A program made the position numbers and the translations under genes. A DNA stretch of 64,000 bases, from contig NZ_KE383973.1 in the NCBI RefSeq assembly GCF_000423065.1, forward strand, positions 33,141 through 97,140, written 5' to 3'. This stretch comes from Christiangramia echinicola DSM 19838. Lineage in GTDB: Bacteria; Bacteroidota; Bacteroidia; Flavobacteriales; Flavobacteriaceae. Shown one piece after another: positions 43,659-51,216 of the stretch. How positions within the stretch are numbered: position 1 is the stretch's first letter; each line of letters opens with the position of its first letter. Under the pieces are notes generated by a model. The model was not told the origin of the DNA. It was given only the letters and a program-made list of their open reading frames with translations, and ran no database searches.

Positions 43659-43666
43659 TATATTTG
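43659..43666 (+). promoter_or_regulatory. -7 element (TATATTTG) upstream of tpiA
   Basis: A perfect TAnnTTTG lies 58 bases before the tpiA start, in the 147-base gap after the BT_3928-like gene. It suggests that tpiA-prmA-clpS has its own promoter. No clear -33 TTG is present. Confidence 0.5.
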
Positions 43667-43724
43667 TTGTTAATGCTGAAAAGGTTAATTCAGTATCAAT
43701 ACTAATGAACCAAAACATAAAATC

Positions 43725-44477
43725 ATGAGAGATAAAATAGTTGCCGGAAACTGGAAAATGAATAATGATCTTGCCGAAACTGAAGAGTTATTAGGTAAAT
43801 TAAAACTTCAGATGGTAAAGGAGCCAGAAGCTACCGTTATGGTAGCGCCTTCTTTCACTAACCTTTATCCAACTTTTCAGGCTCTAAAAGATACTCCTGT
43901 TATTGTGGCTGCGCAAAATATGCACGAGAGTGAGAGTGGTGCTTTTACGGGTGAAATATCTGCAGCAATGCTTAAAAGTATAGGAGTGACTACAGTCATT
44001 CTTGGGCATAGTGAACGTCGCGCTTACTTTAATGAAACCGGAGAGATCCTGGCAAAAAAGGTGAAGACAGCGATAGAGAATGAGATGACGGTGATATTTT
44101 GTTTTGGTGAAGAATTAGAGGATAGAAAGAATAATAGACATTTTGATCTCGTAGAAAAGCAATTGAAAGAGGGGCTATTTGATCTTCCGCAAAGTTCATG
44201 GAAAAACATTATCCTGGCATATGAGCCGGTATGGGCCATAGGGACAGGAGAAACTGCTAGCCCGGAGCAGGCTCAGGAAATGCATAAGCATATTAGAAAT
44301 CTATTGAATAAAAATGTAGGTAAAGAAGTGGCAGATAGCACTTCTATTCTATACGGCGGAAGCGTAAAGCCTAATAATGCAAAGGAAATATTTGCGAAAA
44401 AAGATGTTGATGGTGGTCTAATTGGAGGAGCCAGTCTCAATGCTGTTGATTTTGTAGAGATCGTTAATTCATTTTAG
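43725..44477 (+). CDS. tpiA: Triose-phosphate isomerase
   Basis: TpiA (250 residues) interconverts dihydroxyacetone phosphate and glyceraldehyde 3-phosphate. Catalytic segments are VAGNWKMNNDL (Lys), VILGHSERRAYFNET (His) and LAYEPVWAIGTGETAS (Glu). The phosphate-binding loops are ILYGGSVKPNN and GGLIGGASLN. Length is standard. prmA starts two bases after its stop. Confidence 0.97.
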   Translation: MRDKIVAGNWKMNNDLAETEELLGKLKLQMVKEPEATVMVAPSFTNLYPTFQALKDTPVIVAAQNMHESESGAFTGEISAAMLKSIGVTTVILGHSERRAYFNETGEILAKKVKTAIENEMTVIFCFGEELEDRKNNRHFDLVEKQLKEGLFDLPQSSWKNIILAYEPVWAIGTGETASPEQAQEMHKHIRNLLNKNVGKEVADSTSILYGGSVKPNNAKEIFAKKDVDGGLIGGASLNAVDFVEIVNSF

Positions 44478-44479
44478 AA

Positions 44480-45313
44480 ATGGGCGGAAATTATTATGAA
44501 TTCCATTTTACCATAGATCCGGTACAGCCGGCTTCAGAAATTCTTATTGCTGAACTTGGTTATCTTGGATTTGAAAGTTTTGTAGAAAATGATGACGGTA
44601 TTACAGCTTATATTCCTGAAGAGGAATATGAAGAGGATATACTGGCCGGGGTTCATATTCTACAATCTAATGATTTTAAGATCTCTTATGATCAAAAGGA
44701 GATCGAAAGGATAAACTGGAATGAAGAATGGGAGAAGAATTTTACTCCAATTCTTGTAGATGATATTTGCAGCGTAAGAGCTCCTTTTCATGAAAAGCCA
44801 GATACCCGGTTTGATATTGTTATTGAACCAAAAATGTCTTTCGGTACCGGGCATCATGCAACAACTCATATGATGATACAGCATATTCTAAAAAATGATT
44901 GGGAAGGAAAATCTGTTTTAGATATGGGCTCCGGCACCGGTGTTTTGGCTATACTTACCGCTATGAAGGGAGCTAAAACCATTGATGCTATAGATATAGA
45001 TAATTGGTGTTATGTGAATACACTGGAGAATATTTCCAGAAATGATTGTGAGCATATCAATGTAGAAGAAGGTGGTGCTGAATTGTTAGAAGGGAGAGAA
45101 TATGATACAGTCATTGCGAATATTAACCTGAATATTCTTTTGCGTGATCTACCTATTTATGAAAAGTGTCTAAAAAAGGATGGAGATATATACCTCAGCG
45201 GATTTTATGAGAACGATTTACCAGAAATGCAAAAAGCTTGCAAAGATCTTGGTTTACGATATATAGAGCATTTTGAAAGAAACGAATGGGTGGCTGCAAA
45301 GTTTTCACGCTAA
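44480..45313 (+). CDS. prmA: Ribosomal protein L11 methyltransferase
   Basis: PrmA (277 residues) trimethylates ribosomal protein L11 using SAM. The N-terminal substrate-recognition domain (YYEFHFTIDPVQPASEILIA, LGYLGFESF) leads to IVIEPKMSFGTGHHATTHMM. The SAM site is VLDMGSGTGVLAILTAMKGA and the catalytic-loop region is DTVIANINLNILLRDLP. It sits between tpiA and clpS. Confidence 0.95.
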   Translation: MGGNYYEFHFTIDPVQPASEILIAELGYLGFESFVENDDGITAYIPEEEYEEDILAGVHILQSNDFKISYDQKEIERINWNEEWEKNFTPILVDDICSVRAPFHEKPDTRFDIVIEPKMSFGTGHHATTHMMIQHILKNDWEGKSVLDMGSGTGVLAILTAMKGAKTIDAIDIDNWCYVNTLENISRNDCEHINVEEGGAELLEGREYDTVIANINLNILLRDLPIYEKCLKKDGDIYLSGFYENDLPEMQKACKDLGLRYIEHFERNEWVAAKFSR

Positions 45314-45331
45314 GGTTTTTATCATAATTTG

Positions 45332-45339
45332 TATCTTTG
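45332..45339 (+). promoter_or_regulatory. -7 element (TATCTTTG) upstream of clpS
   Basis: A perfect TAnnTTTG lies 28 bases before the clpS ATG, in the short gap after prmA. clpS may therefore be transcribed separately as well as by read-through. Confidence 0.5.
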
Positions 45340-45367
45340 ACCAATGTTGAAAATGAATTTTTAGAAG

Positions 45368-45643
45368 ATGAGCACGAAAGAAGAATTGTTAGAAAAGGTC
45401 GAAAGGAAGACCAAAAAGAAAAAGCAGAATGAGATCGTATTGTATAATGATGATTATAATACATTCGATCACGTAATAGAAACCCTTATTTCCGCTTGTG
45501 AGCATACTCCAGAGCAGGCAGAGCAATGTTCTATACTCGTACACTATAAGGGTAAATGCACGGTTAAGACCGGTCCTTACGAAGAATTGAAGCCACGTTG
45601 TTCTAAAATTCTGGATGCAGGATTAAGTGCAGAAATTGTATGA
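45368..45643 (+). CDS. clpS: ATP-dependent Clp protease adaptor ClpS
   Basis: ClpS (91 residues) delivers N-degron substrates to the Clp ATPase. The core IVLYNDDYNTFDHVIETLI and the AILVHYKGK-like segment (SILVHYKGKCTVKTGPYEEL) match the family, including the acidic NDD substrate-pocket residues. The N-terminal extension is very Lys-rich. clpP is at 32465-33025 in this window. Confidence 0.94.
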   Translation: MSTKEELLEKVERKTKKKKQNEIVLYNDDYNTFDHVIETLISACEHTPEQAEQCSILVHYKGKCTVKTGPYEELKPRCSKILDAGLSAEIV

Positions 45644-45755
45644 TAAATTGCAAATTTATTAAGAAAATTCTTACAATTTAACCTTTTATTTTAGTATTCC
45701 ATTAATAATTTATTTAGATTGTTTTTCTAAGTACCCTAAAAATATTAACCTACTT

Positions 45756-46589
45756 ATGAAAACAATTAAATTATTCACCCTAATGTTGGCTGTTGTCATC
45801 ATGCCTTCCTGCGAAAAAGAGCAGGTATCTGATCAACCTGAAGTTGAATCAGTACAGGAAACCCAGGATGTTTCCAGTCAAATTAGAAAAAAAGTTGCCA
45901 GCCTTAATTTTAACTCTAAACATGTAGAAAAAAATAACATGTTATTGCCCGATGGGAGTTTTACCGAAAACTATCTTATAGAAGGTGATATTGTAATGAC
46001 TGAAGATCAAATGCGCACCATGTCTTCAACTTCTATTACAAATAAGCAATACCGTACATACAATTTAGTTAGTACCCCCAGAACAGTAAATGTGATAGGT
46101 TATACCGGTGGTTCTCAGTCTTTAACTAATAAGCAAAGAACTGCCCTCCAGTGGACTATAGATAACTATAATGCCTTAAATCTGGGAATTACATTTACAC
46201 TTACTTTTGGTACAAATTATTCTCCATATGATATCGTTGTATATCAAAATCCTAACGGAGAGGCCGGTGGTGTAGCTGGATTCCCTAGTAATGGAAATCC
46301 GTATAAATACGTACAGATTTTCTCTGGTATGGAAGCTTATAGTACCAACACCAACGAGCACGTAATAACACACGAGATCGGGCATTCAGTTGGCCTTCGT
46401 CATACAGACTGGTTCAGTAGACAGAGCTGCGGGCAATCTGGAGAAAATGCAGATCCAGATGGAGCAGTACACATTCCTGGCACCCCAACAGGTTATGATT
46501 CAACTTCATTAATGTTAGCTTGTTTTGGAGCAAATGAGGACGGAGAATTTGGATCAAATGATGTTACAGCCTTAAACTACCTATACTAA
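45756..46589 (+). CDS. HEIGH-type (M57-like) metalloprotease lipoprotein
   Basis: This 277-residue protein has a lipobox (VVIMPSC). The zinc motif HEIGHSVGLRH (from about residue 206) fits the extended HExxHxxGxxH metzincin-type pattern. A Met-containing segment TSLMLACF follows, which could be a Met-turn. LTNKQRTALQWTIDNYNALN and FPSNGNPYKYVQIFSG are typical of M57/dual-action HEIGH peptidases. It is probably an outer-membrane-linked or exported protease with its own terminator. Confidence 0.9.
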   Translation: MKTIKLFTLMLAVVIMPSCEKEQVSDQPEVESVQETQDVSSQIRKKVASLNFNSKHVEKNNMLLPDGSFTENYLIEGDIVMTEDQMRTMSSTSITNKQYRTYNLVSTPRTVNVIGYTGGSQSLTNKQRTALQWTIDNYNALNLGITFTLTFGTNYSPYDIVVYQNPNGEAGGVAGFPSNGNPYKYVQIFSGMEAYSTNTNEHVITHEIGHSVGLRHTDWFSRQSCGQSGENADPDGAVHIPGTPTGYDSTSLMLACFGANEDGEFGSNDVTALNYLY

Positions 46590-46614
46590 AAATCATTATT
46601 AACAGGGTACTTTT

Positions 46615-46642
46615 AAAAAGGTGGCAGTTGCCGCCTTTTTTT
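46615..46642 (+). terminator. Rho-independent terminator after the metalloprotease gene
   Basis: Arms AAAGGTGGCA and TGCCGCCTTT (one T-G pair) with a minimal loop are followed by a T-run, 28 bases past the stop codon. Confidence 0.85.
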
Positions 46643-46687
46643 ATTTATTTTTTTACCAAAATGGTTTTTACTTTTACAATAAAGATA

Positions 46688-46695
46688 TATATTTG
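46688..46695 (+). promoter_or_regulatory. -7 element (TATATTTG) of tRNA-Arg
   Basis: A perfect TAnnTTTG lies 36 bases upstream of the mature tRNA 5' end, implying a short 5' leader. The upstream -33 region is T-rich without an exact TTG. Confidence 0.55.
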
Positions 46696-46731
46696 CACCC
46701 GCTTTGCAGAACAGCAGAGTGGTATTTAAAA

Positions 46732-46805
46732 GGCCTCGTGGCGCAACTGAATAGCGCATCTGATTACGGCTCAGAAGGTTCCAGGTTTGAATCCTGGCGA
46801 GGTCA
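46732..46805 (+). tRNA. tRNA-Arg (anticodon ACG)
   Basis: The 74-base cloverleaf has acceptor GGCCTCG/CGAGGTC (one G-T pair), D-stem GCGC/GCGC, anticodon stem TCTGA/TCAGA with loop TTACGGC (anticodon ACG), T-stem CCAGG/CCTGG with loop TTTGAAT and discriminator A. CCA is not encoded. The wobble A should be deaminated to inosine by TadA. Confidence 0.96.
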
Positions 46806-46815
46806 CAAAATTTAG

Positions 46816-46846
46816 AAAGTTCGCACGAAAGTGCGGACTTTTTTTA
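46816..46846 (+). terminator. Rho-independent terminator after tRNA-Arg
   Basis: An 11-bp stem (AAAGTTCGCAC with GTGCGGACTTT) caps a GAAA tetraloop and ends in a T-run, 11 bases after the tRNA. Confidence 0.92.
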
Positions 46847-46962
46847 TTTTCTGTAAAATTAGAATTTATTTATAGTTGAGGTAAAAATAGTCTAGCAGTT
46901 AAGGCAGAAACCTGTTAATTTAAAGATACTGCTATGACCTGGCGACTATATAGGATTTTAAA

Positions 46963-47316
46963 TTATCCGGTATGCTTTTCGATGCGCTCGTATAACTCCT
47001 CTATATCAAAGGGTTTCTTAATGAAGTCACAGGCTCCAGAGTTATCGGCGATATTGGGGTCTGCATGTGCAGACATTAGTAGAACAGGAATTACTTTTTT
47101 GTCTTTAGATTCTTTTAGATTTTTACAGAGTTCGACACCGTTTCCATCCGGGAGCATGATATCCATTAGAATAAGATCTGGATCTCCATTTTCGATGCCT
47201 TTTTCAAAAGTTGTGGCATTAGAAAAGGCTTCGACATCGTAATTCTTATCAGTTAGTAAGAAGGAAATTAGATCTCGTAATCCATGATCGTCCTCTACTA
47301 AAAAAATCTTTTTCAT
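46963..47316 (-). CDS. Single-domain response regulator (CheY-like receiver)
   Basis: This 117-residue stand-alone receiver has the acidic pair in FLVEDDHGLRDL, the phospho-acceptor Asp52 in LILMDIMLPDGNG, the conserved Ser in VLLMSAH and Lys in FIKKPFD. No output domain is attached. It lies 86 bases downstream of the PAS histidine kinase on the same strand and is its likely partner. Confidence 0.92.
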   Translation of the reverse strand: MKKIFLVEDDHGLRDLISFLLTDKNYDVEAFSNATTFEKGIENGDPDLILMDIMLPDGNGVELCKNLKESKDKKVIPVLLMSAHADPNIADNSGACDFIKKPFDIEELYERIEKHTG

Positions 47317-47402
47317 TTATATTATAATTAGGTCAAATATATGCCCTCAAAAAGTTGAATATTGAAAATCTTTGTTAAATGCTTCGATCTCAAATTATAA
47401 AA

Positions 47403-49439
47403 TTACAGGTCTAAAGGCAGAGAAAAATAGAACTCTGAACCTTTACCTTCTTCACTTTTAACGGCCAGTTCACCACTGTGACTATCTATGATCTGTTTGG
47501 TAAGATATAGGCCAAGCCCTAATCCATTGATGCCTTTTGTGGATTCTGCTCTGTAAAACCGGCTAAATACCATTTGCTGTTGTTCAGGAGTTAACCCAAG
47601 TCCCTCATCTTCGACGGTAACCGTCGCCTTTTTGTTATCATTCTTCAGTTTCAGGTAAATTTTATCGGCATTAGGAGAATACTTTTCAGCATTATTCAGC
47701 AAATTATTCAGGACCTGTTCAATTCTTTGTTTGTCGGCCTTTACATAGACTGGATCATCTCCAAATTCTGAAATTAGTTGATGGCTGCCTTCTGTATAAT
47801 TAAATGTTTCACACATTTCCTGAAGCAATTCTTTAATATCAAACCTTTCATAATTGAATTGTAATTTCCCGGCTTCTATCCTGGACATATTCAATAGATC
47901 ATCAATAAGGTTGTTTAAACGATTAGCCTGATCTAAAGTTTTGGTAAGAAATAATTTAGTTCGTGGTTCTTCAATTTTATTCTCCAGAAATTGCAGGTAA
48001 CCTTTGATCGTAGTTAGCGGGGTCTTTAATTCATGGCTAGCCAGCGCTATAAATTCATCTTTCTTTTCACTGAGGGATTTAACTTTTTCAAACAGCTGAG
48101 AATTGTCAAGAGCAATTGCTGCCTGTGCGGCAATGTTTCTAACCATTATCTCATGTTCTTTTTTGAATACTGCTTTTTCCGGGTGTCCAAATATAAGACC
48201 TCCAATTATGCTGCCTGAAGTAGAAATTACCGGGATGGCCATATAACTGGTTACATTTAAATATCTTTTGAGCATTCTGTAATGTGGGGGATTATGGTCA
48301 TATTGCTTATCTGCTGTAAGATCATCTACTCTTATAATTCCCTGGCCTGAAAAGGCAGGCTGAAAAACACCAATTTGTCTTGGCATCCCTAATTTTTCAA
48401 AATCCTCCTTGGGAGCCCCAGAAAGAGTATATAACATCATAGATTCTCCTGAATCTGCCTCGGAATTATAAAAGAATGCTCCGAATTCTGCACCCGATAA
48501 TGCTGTAGTAGCATCGGTCACTTTTTGTAGTACTGTTTTTAAATCTAATTTGGTTGAAATATCCTTGCCTACCGAATTCAGTATACGGAGTTTCTCAACA
48601 TAGCCTTCTATCTTCTTCTTGGATTTTATTTGTTCTTCTATATTCCGGGCAATTTTAGAGGCGCCAATTATTTTACCATGTCTGTCCTTTAGTGGCGAAA
48701 CGCTCACAGAAATTGGAATTTTCTTACCAGCTTTTGTTTGTCTTATAGTTTCAAAATGGTCTATTCTAAGTCCCGCATGGATCTTACTTAAAATTTGTTT
48801 TTCTTCATCCATCCTGTCTTCAGGAATTAGAATAGTAATGGATTTACCTAAGACTTCCTTCTCTGAATACCCAAAAATTCTTCTTGCTCCTTTATTCCAA
48901 CTGGTAATTACTCCATTAAGGTCTTTACTTATAATTGCATCGTCTGATGATTCTACTATAGCCGAAAGCCTGGCGTGCTTTTCTTCACCTTTTACACGAT
49001 CTGATATATCTCTGGCTACTTTAGAAGCACCTATTATTTTACCAAAATCATTTTTTATCGGCGAGACGGTTAAAGAAAGGGGGATTTTCTTTCCCGATTT
49101 GCTAAATCTTACGGTCTCAAAATGATTTAGAGATTTTCCGCTTTTAATAGTATTGGAAATAAGATCTTCCTCATGTAACCTGGATTCGGGGATAAGAATA
49201 CTAATATGTTTCCCAATCACTTCTTTCTCAGTATATTCAAAGATCTTTTGAGCACCTCTATTCCAGCTGGTGATAATTCCGTTAAGATCCTTGCTGATAA
49301 TAGCATCATTAGAGAATTCAACAATAGCAGAAAGTGTATTTTTTTTTAAAAATCTTTTTTCTGAATGATATTGAGGGGAAAAATTAAATTGATACGCTAG
49401 AACTGAGCCATCCGTACCTTTATGGATGGTAGCGGCCAT
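47403..49439 (-). CDS. PAS-PAS-GAF sensor histidine kinase (from the first ATG)
   Basis: From the ATG at 49439 this is 678 residues. There are two near-duplicate PAS domains (AIVEFSNDAIISKDLNGIIT and AIVESSDDAIISKDLNGVIT), each ending in KIIGASKVARDI or KIIGASKIARNI. A GAF domain follows (ILNSVGKDISTKLDLKTVLQ, YMAIPVISTSGSIIGGLIFG). HisKA is FIALASHELKTPLTTIKGYL and the ATPase has the N-box EQVLNNLLNNAEKYS and GLGLGLYLTKQIIDSHSG. No membrane helix is visible, so it is probably cytosolic. The reading frame stays open upstream through another PAS domain (see the next entry), so this start is very likely too short. Confidence 0.88.
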   Translation of the reverse strand: MAATIHKGTDGSVLAYQFNFSPQYHSEKRFLKKNTLSAIVEFSNDAIISKDLNGIITSWNRGAQKIFEYTEKEVIGKHISILIPESRLHEEDLISNTIKSGKSLNHFETVRFSKSGKKIPLSLTVSPIKNDFGKIIGASKVARDISDRVKGEEKHARLSAIVESSDDAIISKDLNGVITSWNKGARRIFGYSEKEVLGKSITILIPEDRMDEEKQILSKIHAGLRIDHFETIRQTKAGKKIPISVSVSPLKDRHGKIIGASKIARNIEEQIKSKKKIEGYVEKLRILNSVGKDISTKLDLKTVLQKVTDATTALSGAEFGAFFYNSEADSGESMMLYTLSGAPKEDFEKLGMPRQIGVFQPAFSGQGIIRVDDLTADKQYDHNPPHYRMLKRYLNVTSYMAIPVISTSGSIIGGLIFGHPEKAVFKKEHEIMVRNIAAQAAIALDNSQLFEKVKSLSEKKDEFIALASHELKTPLTTIKGYLQFLENKIEEPRTKLFLTKTLDQANRLNNLIDDLLNMSRIEAGKLQFNYERFDIKELLQEMCETFNYTEGSHQLISEFGDDPVYVKADKQRIEQVLNNLLNNAEKYSPNADKIYLKLKNDNKKATVTVEDEGLGLTPEQQQMVFSRFYRAESTKGINGLGLGLYLTKQIIDSHSGELAVKSEEGKGSEFYFSLPLDL

Positions 49440-49781
49440 TGTATATGAATAATCCTCGGTTTTTTTCAGGTAGACCTTTACTTTTCCTGTTGCTTTTTTC
49501 AGAGATATGATCTCTGCGATAGGTGATCTTTCAGCAGGTATTTCGTTGCCAGATGCATCTAGAAATTCTAAAGTATTTTCTTCTAATAAAGATCTACCAG
49601 TATTATTTTTATGATAGGAAATTTGATCAAAAGATTTATTGGCAAATGTAATTCTGCCTTCCCTGTCGCAAATTAAAACCGGAACAGGTAGATCGTTTAA
49701 AGTTTGTTCTAAATTCAGAGGAATATTTTGAAAATTTAAATTTTGTTTAGACGTAGGAATTGTTATTATAATTAAATGATG
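49440..49781 (-). other. In-frame upstream extension of the kinase: extra PAS domain without a standard start codon
   Basis: The frame of the histidine kinase stays open for 114 codons upstream of its ATG, back to a TAG at 49782-49784. It reads like protein: LEQTLNDLPVPVLICDREGR, ITFANKSFDQISYH, then LEFLDASGNEIPAERSPIAE, a recognisable PAS domain that joins smoothly to the annotated N-terminus. No ATG, GTG or TTG occurs in this frame. ATT at 49758-49760 (before PTSKQNLN) or CTG at 49716-49718 are possible rare starts; a sequence error is another explanation. Confidence 0.75.
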
Positions 49782-49970
49782 CTACAATAGATTTTTTATT
49801 AAAAATATAAAAAGTCAACAATATCAGGTGTTTAAGCTTTTATATTCTTAATTTTTTTGATGCGTAATAACTTGCACAAGGTAGTCCTAGGCTTAAACAA
49901 AACCCAATATTTTAGTATAAGTTTAAGAGTATGTTATTACAGGTTTAAAGAAGATCGTAGAAGATCAACT

Positions 49971-50468
49971 TTAGTATAATTCTACCACAACTTCAATTTC
50001 TACTGCTATATTTGAAGGTAAGGAGCAATGACCTACTGCCGCCCTGGCGTGTTTGCCCTTTTCTCCGAATACTTCAACCATCAGGTCTGAAAATCCATTG
50101 ATCACTTTGGGCTGATCATAGAAATCTTGTGTGGAGTTTACCATCCCGCGTACCTTTACAAATTGCTTGATATTACTTAGTTCACCACAGGCAGCCTTTA
50201 AAGTAGCAAGAATTTTAATCCCTGTTTCTCGTGATGCTTCGTAACCCTGCTCAACTGTGAGATCTTTACCTAATTTACCCTTTACATCGCTACCGGTGCC
50301 AGCTAGGTAGATCAGGTTTTCAGCTTTACGCCATTTCACGTAATTAGCCACCGGTTGAGATACTTCAGGCAGATCTATTCCCAGCCCGGCTAGTTTCTCT
50401 TCAGGAGTCTGGCTAATAGCGGGAAGGTTTAAAAGGAGAAGAATGATAAATAGACTAAGATTTTTCAT
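49971..50468 (-). CDS. Exported RidA/YjgF-family protein
   Basis: This 165-residue protein has a signal peptide (LSLFIILLLLNLPAISQ), unusual for a family that is normally cytosolic. The core shows LIYLAGTGSDVKGKLGKDLT, VKVRGMVNSTQDFYDQPKVI and HARAAVGHCSLPSNIAVEIE, which keeps the Arg of the RidA ARAAVG motif. RidA removes reactive enamines and imines; the activity of this exported form is unknown. It is 53 bases downstream of the DinB-like gene. Confidence 0.88.
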   Translation of the reverse strand: MKNLSLFIILLLLNLPAISQTPEEKLAGLGIDLPEVSQPVANYVKWRKAENLIYLAGTGSDVKGKLGKDLTVEQGYEASRETGIKILATLKAACGELSNIKQFVKVRGMVNSTQDFYDQPKVINGFSDLMVEVFGEKGKHARAAVGHCSLPSNIAVEIEVVVELY

Positions 50469-50521
50469 GCTAAGGAGTAATTATTACATTAAAATTTACA
50501 ATATCATCAATGTTCTGGCGA

Positions 50522-51079
50522 TTATCCACTCATTCCTTTCTTGTTCTTTAGAAGTGCATAAATCTCACTGGCCTGTTCAAAATGTCTTTTTTCGTGGGTA
50601 ACGAGAATATCCAGGGCGGTTTCAAGTTTATAAACAATATTCTTATTGGCCGGCGAAGAGATCACCGCATTTTCTTTTATTCTGTCTTCAACTAAATGGA
50701 TCTCCTGCTTAAATTTCGATTGATGTTCCTCAAAACGGCCAAGGATACTTTTCTTATAACTCCTTTTTGAAGGTTTCCAGATATGGAATGTGTTAGTTTT
50801 CTTTTTTCTATCTGCCTGTACAGATTTCAAGATCATATTTCCGAAGAAGCTAACCACGAAACCAAACCTGGCAATAAACGGTAGTTTATAGTTGCCCTTA
50901 TTTAATTTGGCAAAAATGGGGAAGTAGGTTTTATTGAGTGTAATAAGGTGGTCAATATTTTCAGCAATGCTCCAGACCTCTGGTGAGGGTTTCCAGTTTA
51001 AGTCCTCTTCAGAAAGTACACTGAATGAATTTATAAAATCACCAGTGATCCTGTCTATTTGTAATGCCCATTGGTTCAT
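50522..51079 (-). CDS. DinB-like four-helix protein
   Basis: This 185-residue protein has the DinB pattern: LSEEDLNWKPSPEVWSIAEN followed by IDHLITLNKTYF, and a C-terminal HEKRHFEQASEIY. The three metal-binding histidines of the family (IDHL, THEKRH) are visible. The function may be a metal-dependent transferase; no specific substrate can be given. Confidence 0.88.
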   Translation of the reverse strand: MNQWALQIDRITGDFINSFSVLSEEDLNWKPSPEVWSIAENIDHLITLNKTYFPIFAKLNKGNYKLPFIARFGFVVSFFGNMILKSVQADRKKKTNTFHIWKPSKRSYKKSILGRFEEHQSKFKQEIHLVEDRIKENAVISSPANKNIVYKLETALDILVTHEKRHFEQASEIYALLKNKKGMSG

Positions 51080-51160
51080 GAGGAAAGTTCTAGAAGTTTA
51101 CTCTTAAAGATAAAAAATGTCCTTTGAATATGTAGATTTTATTTTTTTGATAGATGAAAT

Positions 51161-51193
51161 AAAAAAAGCAGCCTTATTTCTAAGGCTGCTTTT
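51161..51193 (-). terminator. Rho-independent terminator after the TonB-dependent receptor
   Basis: Perfect 13-bp arms AAAAGCAGCCTTA and TAAGGCTGCTTTT enclose TTTC. On the minus strand the stem is followed by U-rich sequence, 24 bases beyond the receptor's stop. Confidence 0.88.
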
Positions 51194-51216
51194 AAATTTT
51201 TGGTTGTTAGATTGTT

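Noticed and set aside
46621-46815. 64-codon open frame ending in tRNA-Arg
   Set aside because: It overlaps a terminator, a promoter box and the tRNA; the translation of the tRNA part is meaningless.
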